A DNA stretch of 64,000 bases. Source: Inia geoffrensis. Taxonomy: Eukaryota; Chordata; Mammalia; Artiodactyla; Iniidae. Below, piece by piece: positions 22,946 to 34,300 of this stretch. Made by a program: the position numbers and the translations under genes. Positions within the stretch are counted from its first letter, which is position 1; every line of letters starts with the position of its first letter. The notes beneath the pieces were generated by a model. It had not been told where the DNA came from. It worked only from the letters and a program-made list of their open reading frames with translations, and ran no database searches. Location: contig CM070904.1 of assembly GCA_036417435.1 (NCBI GenBank), positions 126,232,695 through 126,296,694 on the forward strand, written 5' to 3'.

Positions 22946-25066
22946 GATTTAAAGAACCATTGGAGAATGTTAAGCAGGGGGGTAATGTGACCTAATTTGG
23001 GTTTACTTTTTGATCACTCTGTTGGGTGGAGAATGTTTTGAAGGCAGGAAGATTAGAGACGGAGAGGCAGGGAGGCCAATTAGGGGGCTTTTGCAGAGAA
23101 GTTCAAGCAAGAGATGACAATGGTCCCAACAAGAGTGGTACTGTTCACTACCGATGAGATTGTAGAGAAGTGAAAGATTCAAAAGCTTAGTTAAGCAGTA
23201 CAGTCAACAGGATTTAGCAACTAGATAGAAATGGGAAATGAGTAAGTAGAAGGAAGTACAAGACAACTCCCAAGTTTCTGACTTGAGCCAGAAACTGGAT
23301 GGATGGTGGTACCATTCACTAAAATAAAGCAAGCCAGGGGAGAATTGGTTTAGAAGCTGGGGAGAGAAATGATGAATTCAATTATCAACACCATACAGTG
23401 GCAGGGCCTGGAGGATCTCCTAATGGAGAGGTCCAGCACTTACAGGCTGGCACTTAGAAGGAAGTGCTTGGCTGGAGACTCTACTCTGGAAGCCTCTGCA
23501 CACAATGGAAGCTGTGGGAGTAGACAGAATCACCCAGGGGACACACAGAATAGAGGTTCTTAACCTGGATATCAAGGGGGGCTTCTGGGATCCAGGGACC
23601 TCCTGAAAGTGTAACAAAAATACACATGCAGGTGCACATGTGCATAATTCTTGGAAGAGGGTTGACATCTTTTAACTGATGCTCCAAGAGGTCCCTGGCT
23701 GCCCTCCCCTTTCCCCTTCCCCCAAAAGGTTAAAAGCCACTGATACGCTGTGAGGGGGAAAAGTCATCTAAGGAACATCAACATTTAAGGGACAAAGGAA
23801 GGAGACAGCCTGAGAAGAAGCATTCACAGAGGAGGAGAAAAATGAAAAGAATGAGATTTCAAAGGGGGAGGAAGGGGTGGTCAGTGGTGTCAAACGTTGC
23901 AGGGATTAAGATATGAACTAAAAAACATCTAGGAGCCTTTGCCACAGAGGTCCTTGGTGCCCTTGGGAAGAGTCTCAGCAGAACGGCAGGTGGGGAAGGG
24001 GGCACCTCCATCACAGGTGCACAGAGGAGTCAGAGAAGAACTGCAGGCAGCAAATTGGGAGACACTTTCAAGGTACATTTAGCCGTAAAAGGAAGGAGAG
24101 CAGGACTTCAAAGGCAGATGTGGGTTGAGGGAAAGGCTTTGTTTTGGATTCTGTGGAAACGGAGGCAGCATCAGCAGAAGACTAGTGGCAGCAGACTGGC
24201 AAGCTGCTCGTCCAACCTACTCCTTCTTCCTGGATACGGAGCTGTGGTCCAGCTTTCCCTGCCTCCCTTGGGACTAGAGGTGCGGTCATTTGACCAAGCT
24301 CTAGCCAAAGGTAGTAGTGCACACACGCCTAGGCCCGCCATAAAAAGTCCCCACATTGGACCCTCCTTGTTCTTTCCTGTCCACTTGCTGAATGAAGAGA
24401 TTTCCAATGGCCCAGGACAGAGGCACAAAGTGGAGGAAGCCTGGGCCCCTAAATGGTCACATGGAAGAGGCCATGTGACCAAGAATACTCACTCCCTACT
24501 GTGTCATGAGTGAAAAATGAATGATTACTCTGTTGACCTACTAAGAATTTGGAGTCCATCTGTTACAGGAGTGGAGCTGGAGTTAACCTAATACACTGGC
24601 AGATAAATCCTTGTACATCCATACAACACTACAACTGTAAAAACAAACAAAGCACCTCTTTGTTATTGATATGATCTCCAAGATACTTTAAATGAAAAAA
24701 CAAAAGCAAGGTACTAATAGGTTACACTTGTATAACGTGTTATACAACTGTATAACCTATTAGTTTTTTGTGTAAAAAAAAAAAACAGGTGGGAAAAATA
24801 ACGTAAACATGATTCCTTGACCATGCACAACAGTGGAAGGACACAAGAAACCAATAATACTGGTTACTTCCATACAAAGGAGCTAGGTGACTAGGGGCTG
24901 GGGGAGGAGGCCTTTCAATTTACACCTGTTAAATTTTGAACTAGTAAATGTGTGTCCTAATTTTAACATTTTAATTAGAAAATTTAAAAGAGTGTGTCAG
25001 AGACACGGGCATGTTTAAATATTGGTGGCAACAGGGAGATCAGCTCAGTGCTTTGTGACCACCTAG
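22946..25066. other. Intergenic, possible old LTR or DNA-repeat fragments
   Basis: About 24,190-24,600 (ctgtggtccagctttccctgc, ggtcatttgaccaagc) has the look of an old interspersed repeat, but I cannot name the family. No exon or RNA gene is supported. Confidence 0.4.
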
Positions 25067-25224
25067 AGGGGTGGGATAGGGAGGGTGGGAGGGAGGGAGA
25101 AGCAAGGGGGAAGAGATATGGGGACGTATGTATATGTATAGCTGATTCACTTTGTTATAAGGCAGAAACTAACACATCACTGTAAAGCAATTATACTCCA
25201 ATAAAGATGTTAAAAAAAAAAAAG
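25067..25224 (+). mobile_element. Truncated L1 3' end
   Basis: Starts ggggtgggatagggaggg and ends aataaagatgttaaaaaa. It is the same Cetartiodactyla-type L1 3' terminus as at 19,673 and, in reverse, at 32,420. Confidence 0.88.
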
Positions 25225-26235
25225 ATAACACAAGAAACTAGTAAGATGGAGGAGAGGTGAAGGGTGAACATGAGTGTGGGCTGGAAAGGAAGCAATAATT
25301 TTCACCATATACTTTTTTGTATTATTTTGAACTATGTGAATATTCAAAAAGTATTCAATGTTTAAAAAATTCAGAAAACTAAAAAAATATTGGTGGAAGG
25401 AGCCAGTACAAACAAAAATCCCAGAAGTACAGAAAGGTAGAGGATGGAGGAAAGCCCTACAGAGGCAAGCGATGGAGACCGGGGTACAGGGGGAGGGACT
25501 GGCCATGGGCAAGAGGAAGGCACTTTAGGAAGGGAGGAGGCTACAGGTCCTGGCAAGTGTGTAAAGGTGAACAGGAGAGGAGGGGGTCCTTCTCAAATGG
25601 CCTTTATTTAGCAGGTGAAGTTACCGAATGAGAAGGAGAGAAGAGTGGTAAATTTGGTTTGACTTGTAGGAAGAAGACGGGGTCATATGGACAATGGGAC
25701 AAGGGAAATGGAAGACTTTCGGGGAGCACTGATGGCCCAGCCAAGACTGGAGCCATGGGTGAGACCCCGTCCTAAAGCCCCCATCTCCCTCTTTGCACTG
25801 CTGTGGCTGTTCAGCTAAGCTTCTCCTCAGTAGTGGTCCCAGGACTTCTGCTGGAAGACTGCCTTGAGGGTCAGCAGATGGCATCTGCCTCTGCTTCCCT
25901 AGACAACAGGGTAGTTCTCTAACCTTCGCAAAGCCTGGCAGAATGGAAGAGGAATCCCACCCCTGGAAATCAACCTTGTGGCTCACGTGCTGCCCAGAGA
26001 ACTCACTCTGGCTGGCGAAGGCCCATCAGTGCACACCTGACACAATCAAATAAACTCAACTGTAAGCTTGGAAGAACTGACGTATGTTTAGAATTTACTA
26101 AGTGAGGGAGTGAGGGGGAAGGCAGCAGAATACGTGATGTACTCGACCATATAAAATAATGCACAGAAAGTTGACAGAGAAAACATACCTGAATATTTAT
26201 AGGGGTTACCTCTGGTTGTTGAGATTATAGGTTTT
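25225..26235. other. Intergenic, nothing recognised
   Basis: No coding frame with recognisable homology, no RNA gene and no clear repeat beyond short A-rich runs. Confidence 0.35.
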
Positions 26236-26911
26236 TCCTTTTATTTCTTTTCTTTTTCTTTTTATTTATTTATTTATTTTAAGATGTTGGGGGTAGGAGT
26301 TTCTTTATTTATTTTTGCTGTGTTGGGTCTTCGTTTCTGTGCGAGGGCTTTCTCTAGTTGTGGCAAGCGGGGGCCACTCCTCATCGCGGTGTGCGGGCCT
26401 CTCACTATCGCGGCCTCTCTTGTTGCAGAGCACAGGCTCCAGACGCGCAGGCTCAGTAGTTGTGGCTCACGGGCCTAGCTGCTCCGCGGCATGGGGGATC
26501 ATCCCAGACCAGGGTTTGAACCCGTGTCCCCTGCATTAGCAGGCAGATTCTCAACCACTGCGCCACCAGGGAAGCCCTCTTTTCTTTTTATTTATTTATT
26601 ATTTTTGGCTGCGTTGGGTCTTTGTTGCTGCACGCGGGCTTTCTCTAGTTACAGCGAGCGGGGGCTACTCTTTGTTACAGCGCGGTGGCTTCTCTTGTTG
26701 CAGAGCACGGGCACTAGGCACACGGGCTTCAGCAGTTGTGGCACATGGGCTCAGTAGTTGTGGCTCACGGGCTACAGAGCGCAGCCTCAGTAGTCGTGGT
26801 GCACAGGCTTAGCTGCTCTGCGCCATGTGGGATCTTCCCGGACCAGGGCTCGAACCCGTGTCCCCTGCATTGGCAGGAGGGTTCTTAACCACTGCGCCAC
26901 CAGGGAAGCCC
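26236..26911 (-). repeat. Two CHR-type SINEs in tandem
   Basis: Two long-class SINEs in reverse orientation, 26,236-26,577 and 26,580-26,911. Each ends ccaccagggaagccc at the right and has a tttatttattt tail side at the left. The cctttatttctttt-like sequence around them is duplicated, suggesting insertion at or into the first one's flank. Confidence 0.88.
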
Positions 26912-27689
26912 TCCCTTTATTTCTTTAGAGTTTCCAAATGTTCTACAGGAAGTACATATCACTTCTATAATGTGACTAATTTTTCAAGATATAGTTTCTG
27001 CAACAGTGAGGAGTCCTGTCCCAGTTTCACAGGAGAAAAACACCTTTTGGATCACAGACCCCTTTAAGACCCCTCCAAAGGCAGCTATGGGCCTTCTCCC
27101 TGGAAAAACGCTCATAAGCTCTTAGACATGTTGACACCCCGTTCTGCATCCCCTTGGGGTGACCAGGATGCCAAAGGAATGCCCATCCCTGTCTGTAAGA
27201 GGTAGAATGGCTCCCAGGTCCAGACACAACTGACTGTGAGCTGACCAACAATATTGAAATTTCAAAAGAAAGGTGTTTAAATGCAAAATGGAAGCACCAA
27301 AAAAGAAGCCCAGCGGCCAGAATTGGCTATGCCGCCCCAGCTCTAAGGAAGTGCTGAGCCCCATGATCACTGTGGCACGTCTGTCAACCTAGTGGACAGG
27401 GTTGCATGAGGCATCTAAACATTCCGTTCATCCAGCTGACTCTCCCTGGTTCACGTCGCTGGCTCACAAGTGCCTTTTGGGAAAATGTGGCTGCTTTTAG
27501 GGCACAGGTTTATAAACCTGAATAACCTAAGCACCAGAAAAGCAAAGTATAGGAAAAATAAGCTGCCAGGATATAATCAAACGTTATTTTATATGTTATA
27601 AGGTACAAACATACGATGCCAGAGATTATACTTTAAATCTGACATTGAAAAAACATAATTTGGAAATAGAAATAATTATTCAGAGTTCC
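26912..27689. other. Intergenic, nothing recognised
   Basis: Separates the SINE pair from the transposase relic. No gene or named repeat was found. Confidence 0.35.
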
Positions 27690-28620
27690 ATAATTTATTA
27701 CTCCTCAGATTTGAAATTCAAAATCTGACACTCCTTTCTTATGCCCCAAGATGTCAATCAACGTCAGGCTGTGAATCCTGTGCTGCACATTCATCTTTGA
27801 ATCCTTTAACCGGGAGCAACATTTACTTTTCTTTAGTTTCACAGCAGAAAATAGCTGCTCACAAACATAAATGCTTCCAAACATGGACAGAATCTTTGCG
27901 CAATGGTTTTTATATTTAGGGTAACCATTCCTAAGATATCTGTAGAATTCTGGGATCCCAACATCACCATATTTGGCTTTCAGTATACTATTGCACTGTA
28001 ATTCAATAACTTCCATTGGTAGCTCTTTGTTCACATTATTAATACTAATTGAGAAAGGGGAACTGAACAATATTAGTTCATTCTCATAAAGTTTTCATCA
28101 GAGAACCTGTTTTGGAATTCAGCCTTCAACTCTTTAATTTGGTGAATGTAGTTCAGGCCGTCATTTTCATTTTCAGAAACTAATTTCAGTGTAGGAAAGT
28201 GGGCCAGATCATTCCTTGCCAAATGAGTCTCCCAAAGACACAATTTCGCGAGGAATGAGCCAACTGAATCATACATTTGTGTCACCACTTGAGAACGCCT
28301 TTGCAGAGAAATATCCAGCATGTTTATATGTCATAATGTCAACCAGAAAGGCTAAGTCTCTGACCCAATCTTTGCTTGTAAGCTGAGGCACAGATTTTCC
28401 TCTAGAAGACAGGAAAAAGTTAATTTCCTCCAACAATTCAAAAAACTGCCTTAGGACCACACCACAACTCAGCCACTTAAGTTCCATGGAGCAGAACATG
28501 CTTCCATATGGTGCATCTAACTCATTAAACAAAGCACCGAACTTTCTGCGGTCCAAGCCATGGGAGCATATCCAGATTATGGTATAAACTACTATGTCCA
28601 TGACATAGTAGTTTTTTAAC

Positions 28621-28832
28621 TACCTTTTTTTTTTTTTTGCTGTACACGGGCCTCTCACCGTTGTGGCCTCTCCCATTGAGGAGCACAGGATCCGGACGTG
28701 CAGGCTCAGCGGCCATGGCTCACGGGCCCAGCCGCTCAGCAGCATGTGGATCTTCCTGGACCGGGGCACAAACCTGTGTCCCCTGGATCGGCAGGCAGAC
28801 TCTCAACCACTGCTCCACCAGGGAAGCCCTTA
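28621..28832 (-). repeat. CHR SINE in transposase relic
   Basis: A 210-bp SINE in reverse orientation (T tail, gctgtacacgggcctctcac, ...ccaccagggaagcc). The flanking ttaactacc(t/a)ttttt sequence is duplicated on both sides. Confidence 0.9.
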
Positions 28833-28924
28833 ACTACCATTTTTAACCTTTTAGCGCAAAGTGACTCCTGGAGAATGAGGCCGTGCACAGACTTTAGTTC
28901 TGTGTCTTGGCAAACCTCTGACAC

Positions 28925-29276
28925 TATTTTTTTTTATTTTTATTTTTTAATAAATTTATTTATTTTATTTATTTTTGGCTGCATTGGGTCTTCGTTGCTG
29001 CACACGGGCTTTCCCTAGTTGCAGTGAGCGGGGGCTACTCTTCATTGCGGTGTGCAGGCTTCTCATTGCACTGGCTTCTCTTGTTGTGGAGCACGGGCTC
29101 TAGGCGTGCGCGCTTCAGTAGTTGTGGCACGCAGGCTCTAGAGAGCAGGCTCAGTAGTTGTGGCACACGGGCTTAGTTGCTCCACGGCACATGGGATCTT
29201 CCTGGACCAGGGCTCGAACCTGTGTCCCCTGCATTGGCAGGCGGATTCTTAACCACTGCGCCACCAGGGAAGCCCA
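28925..29276 (-). repeat. Long CHR-type SINE in transposase relic
   Basis: Reverse orientation, tttatttatttttggctgcattggg at the tail side and ccaccagggaagccc at the head. Flanked by (c)tgacact(a/t)tt-like repeats (28,917 and 29,280). Confidence 0.9.
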
Positions 29277-30130
29277 ACCCTGACACTTTAGATTTCAGTT
29301 TTGCAACTAGTTCTTTAACACCAACCATCGCAGAGTCACCATCTGTGCTAATTAATACTCACCAATTTTGACCAGTCCACGTTAAATGTTTTAAGACTTT
29401 TCTCAACGTGTAAAACTAATTCATTTCCTGATGTTGTGCCTGTTATGGGGGCCAGGTCCAGAAGTTCTTCAGTCACATCAAAAGTTTCATTGCCACCACG
29501 AATAAATACACCTACGTGGGGGGTCGATATTTCCATCCACTCCTTCCTGAGCTGCAATGGAAAAAGCCACAAATGATTCGGCTTTTTCTTGCAACTTGTC
29601 CTGCAAGTTCTCAGTCGTGTTGTCAACATGCTGGGCAACAACACTACCAGTCAGTCTTATGTTAGCAAACGCTTGTCTCTGTTCAGGGCACATGATTTCT
29701 GCCGCACTCAACAGACACTCCTTGGTAAACTCACCATCTGCAAAAGGTTTGGCTGCCCGGGCAATTTTCTCGCTTAATATGTAACTACATTTCATAGCAG
29801 CATCACTTATTTTATTCACATTCAAAAGCAAATCATGTTGAAATTTCAGTCTTTTGTTCAGTTCATTGAATTTTCTATCACACAGCTTTTCTGTAAATTC
29901 ATCATGGTTCCTACGATGGTTGCTTTCATAATGGTGTCTTAGGTCACATTCTCTTGACACAGACAGACTTTGTTTGCATATTAAATATGAAGGAACATTC
30001 TTTTACCTCCAAAGAAATAAGCTCTCTCCCATTTTTCTTGAAGTCCATGGTTTTCTTGTTCTAACTTTCATTTTCCCACTTTTGAGAGAGACAAATGCAT
30101 AAGACATATAAAAATATCTTTACCAAGAAG

Positions 30131-30840
30131 AAAAAAGTATGGCTTCGTGATAAAAAAAAAAAAAGTATTAACTATTTTTTCAAAGTGTCAGCGCGACGTT
30201 CACTCCTTCAGCGTTGGTAAGAACTTCCAGAACAGTGGGGTTGTAGCCAGCAGAACAAATGCCACAGCTGAAAGGAAGCAGCTGTCTCTCTCCAGACGCC
30301 TGTGGACGTGTAGGGACACAGCCCCAGGGCCACCAGATTTCCTGATATCGCAAAAGAAGCTGGAGATCCAGTTTTTTATGTGAAATCTCTTGATTTTAAA
30401 AAAATATTCATGGTAAGTTCTATTGTTTTATTTATTTTTTCTGTATAAGCCACCACGTCTAGCAATCAGATTAGGCAGATTAGGTTTGGGGTCTTTAAAC
30501 CTGAGGAAGTTCCATGGTGGTCTAGTGCTTAGGGTTTGGCACTTTCACTGCCGTGGCCCACAAGCCACGCAACAGAGCCAAAATTTTTTAAAACACAAAA
30601 AAACACAACTTGAAGAGAATTAAATATCTAACTTTAAAACCACAGGTTTAAGAGCTTGTTGAAACAGAATCCTAGAAGATACCCCAAAAGGGGGAACTAA
30701 ACTGATGTCTCTCAAAGCGCCATGCCTTCTGCAGGCTTCCAGGTTACAGTTAACTAGGACAATACCTATTAGCTTGACAGAATTATGAGGATGACTTACA
30801 CATTTTTGATAGAGAAGCTGTATTTAAAAGTGCCAAGTGG
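30131..30840. other. Intergenic with a degenerate SINE
   Basis: About 30,505-30,600 is a decayed short SINE (ttccatggtggtctagtgc ... cagagccaaaattttt). Nothing else is recognised. No counterpart of NCL exons 10 or 11 is found here. Confidence 0.5.
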
Positions 30841-31222
30841 GGCTTCCCTGGTGGTGCAGTGGTTAAGAATCCACCTACCAATGCAGGGGACACGGGTTCG
30901 AACCCTGGTCCGGGAAGATCCCATGTGCTGCAGAGTAAGTAAGCCCGCGGCGCCACAACTACTGAGCCTGCGCTCTACAACCCGCGAGCCACAACTACTG
31001 AGCCCACATGCTGCAACTACTGGAGCCTGCACACTCTAGGGCTCATGTGCTGCAACTAACTGAAGCCCGTGCCCCTAGAGCCTATGCTCTGCAGCAAGAG
31101 AAGCCACCACAATGGGAAGCCCGCACACCACAACAAAGAGTAGCCCCTGGCCGCCACAAGTAGAGAAAGCCCATGTGCAGCAACGAAGACCCAACGCAGC
31201 CAAAAAAAAAAAAAAAAAAAAA
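30841..31222 (+). repeat. CHR-type SINE (long class) at the edge of the NCL copy
   Basis: Head ggggcttccctggtggtgc, several gccacaactactgagcc modules, ends agccaaaaaaaa. The flanking site gtgccaagtg is duplicated (30,829-30,838 and about 31,225-31,234). It lies about 80 bp beyond the last recognisable NCL-like exon and hides the exact end of the duplicated segment. Confidence 0.9.
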
Positions 31223-31347
31223 CAGTGCCAAGTGCCCCTAACCTCATACTAGTCCCTCTTGAGGAACCTGGCGAGTCTCCATCTACAGAGCTGTCACACC
31301 CTTACTTTGCCGGTTGCACTTTTTCACTTTTTTCCCTCCCGTCTCTC

Positions 31348-34300
31348 TCATCTTGGCCTTGGCTTTTTGCTCCAACAAGTTCCAGAACTACAGAAAAGCC
31401 CACCGATCTCTGTTCCTTGCTTCTCTTCCAAGGCTCTCTCTGCATCGGCCTGTGACTTGAAGTCAATAGAGGCAATCCTGCAATTGTGGGGATAGGGTAG
31501 GGGAGAGAAGAAAGAAGTCAACACTTAGTACTCTTCTGTATTGTCTTTCGAATTAGTAATGCACATACAAGATTTGAAATGCAAAAGGTAGACAGGATAT
31601 AGTGAAGTCTTCCTTCTGCCCAATTTCTATCCTTAGAGGCAACATGCTGTATAAATAAATGCAAACGTACACACATACACACGCTGTTTTTTAATTTAAA
31701 AAAGCTCTACTGAGATATAATTTCCAAATCATAAAATTCACCCATTTAAAGTGTACAAGGGTATATTTACAGAATTCTACAACCATCACCATAATCTAAC
31801 TTTAGGACAATTAAACACCCAGCCCCAGTCACTCCTCATCCCCCCCGAACTCACTCCCATCCCCCAGCTGCAGGCAATCACTATGCTACTTCCTGTCTCT
31901 GTAGATCTGCCTACTCTGGACATTTCACATAACTGGGATTTATACAAATATGCCATCTTTTGTGTCTGGCTTCTTTCACTTAGCCTAATATCTTTGAGAT
32001 CCATCTGTGTTGTAGCATGTATCAGTACTTCATTCCTTTTCATGGCTGAGTAACATTACATTGCATGAAAATACTACATTTTGTTTATCCATTCATCAGC
32101 TGTTAAGACATTTTGGGTTGTTTCCGGTTTGGGCTATTATGAATAAAGCTGATACAAACATTTGTAGAAATGTGTGGATATACGTTTTCACTTCTTTTGG
32201 ATTCATACCTAATAGTAGAATTGCTGGACGGTATGGCAACTCTATGTTTAACATTTTGAGAAACTGCCAAACCGTTTTCCAAAGCAACTGTGCTATTTTA
32301 CATTCCCACCAGCAATGAGTGAGGGTTCTGATTTCTCCACATCCTTGTCAACACTTGTTATTGTCTTTTTTATTACAGCCACTCTAGCAAGTGTGCAGTG
32401 GTATCACATCATGGTTTTGTTTCATTTTGGTTTTTCTTAACATCTTTATTGGAGTATAACTGCTTTACAATGGTGTGTTAGTTTCTGTTGTATAACAAAG
32501 TGAATCAGCTATATGCATACATATATCCCTATATATGCTCCCTCTTGCGTCTCCCTCCCACCCTCCCTATCCCACCCCTCTAGGTGGTCACAAAGCACCG
32601 AGCTGATCTCCCTGTGCTATGCAGCTGCTTCCTACTAGCTATCTATTTTACATTTGGTAGTGTGTATATGTCAATGCTACTCTCTCACTTCATCCCAGCT
32701 TACCCTTCCCCCTCCCCATGTCCCCAAGTCCATCCTCTACGTCTGCATCTTTATTCCTGTCCTGCCCCTAGGTTCATCAGAACCATATTTTTTAGATTCC
32801 ATATATATGTGTTAGCATATGGTATTTGTTTATCTCTTTCTGACTTACTTCACTCTGCATGACAGACTCTAGGTCCATCCACCTCACTACAAATAACTCA
32901 ATTTCGTTTCTTTTTACGGCTGAAGAGTATTCCATTGTATATATGTGCCACATCTTCTTTATCCATTCATCTGTCGATGGACATTTAGGTTGCTTCCATG
33001 TCCTGGCTATTGTAAATAGTGCTGAACACTGTGATACATGACTCTTTTTGAATTATGGTTGTCTCACGGTATATGCCCAGTAGTGGGATTGCTGGGACAT
33101 ATGATAGCTCTATTTTCAGTTTTTTAAGGAACCTCCATACTGTTCTCCATAGTGGCTGTATCAATTTACATTCCCACCAACAGTGCAAGAGGGTTCCCTT
33201 TTCTCCACACCCTCTCCAGCATTTATTATTTGTAGATTTTTTGATGATGGCCATTCTGACCAGTATGAGGTGATACTTCATTGTAGGTTTTTTTTTTTAT
33301 AAATTTAGTTATTTAATGTATTTCATTTTTGGCTGCGTTGGGTCTTCATTGTTGCACGCGGGCATTTCTCTGGTTATGGTGAGTGGGGGGCTACTCTTCA
33401 TTGCGGTGCACAGGCTTCTCATTGCGGTGGCTTCTCTTGTTGCGGAGCACTGGCTCTAGGCACGTGGGCTTCAGTAGTTGTCGCTCGCGGGCTCTAGAGC
33501 GCAGTCTCAGTAGTTGTGACACACGGGCTTAGTTGCTCCGCGGCATGTGGGATCTTCCCAGACCAGGGCTCGAACCTGTGGCTCCTGCATTGGCAGGCAG
33601 ATTCTTAACTACTGCGTGACCAGGGAAGCCCCCTCATTGTAGTTTTGATTTACATTTCTCTAATGATTAGTGATGTTGAGCATCCTTTCATGTGTTTGCT
33701 GGCAATCTGTATATCTTCTTTGGAGAAATATCTATTTAGGTCTTCTCCTCATTATTGCATTGGATTGTTTGTTTTTTTGATATTGAGCTGCATTAGCTGC
33801 TTGTATATTTTAGAGATTAATCCTTTGTCAGTTGCTTCGTTTGCAAATATCTTCTCCCATTCTGAGGGTTGTCTTTTCATCTTGTTTATGGTTTCCTTTG
33901 CTGTGCAAAAGCTTTGAAGTTTCATTAGGTCCCATTTCTTTATTTTTGTTTTAATTTCCATTTCTCTAGGAGGTGGGTCAGAAAGGATCTTGCTGTGATT
34001 TATGTCATAGAGTGTTCTGCCTATGTTTTCCTCTAAGAGTTTTATAGTGTCTGGCCTTACGTTTAGGTCTTTAATGCATTTTGACTTTATTTTTGTGAAC
34101 GGTGTTAGGAAGTGTTCTAATTTCATTCTTTTAAACGTAGCTGTCCAGTTTTTCCAGCACCACTTATTGAAGAGGCTGTCTTTTCTCCACTGCATATTCT
34201 TGCCTCGTTTATCAAAGATAAGGTAACCATATGTGCGTGGGTTTATCTCTGGGCTTTCTATCTTGTTCCATTGATCTGTATTTCTGTTTTTGTGCCAGTA

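Larger units (their letters stand above)
27690..30130 (-). pseudogene. Broken hAT-transposase / GTF2IRD2-like open frame
   Basis: Read on the minus strand, fragments in several frames line up as one protein. About 30,060-29,850 is a zinc-finger-like start (LICKQSLSVSRECDLRHHY). 29,850-29,290 resembles the GTF2IRD2 transposase-like part (FTKECLLSAAEIMCPE; VTEELLDLAPITGTT). 28,620-28,075 is the central part. 28,070-27,705 holds the hAT dimerisation region (ILSMFGSIYVCEQLFSAVK). A frameshift near 29,525, a stop near 29,347, a frameshift near 28,300 and a stop near 28,074 break it, and two reverse SINEs interrupt it (28,621-28,832 and 28,925-29,276). The family is hAT/Charlie-type transposases domesticated in GTF2IRD2 and ZBED-like genes. 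It could be an old DNA transposon or a retrocopy of such a gene; no introns are evident. It is not functional as it stands. Confidence 0.65.

Noticed and set aside
23000..31300. Counterparts of NCL exons 10-14 downstream of exon 9'
   Set aside because: I searched by eye for the RRM3 exon motifs on the minus strand left of 31,300 and found none; the SINE and transposase relic occupy the expected area.
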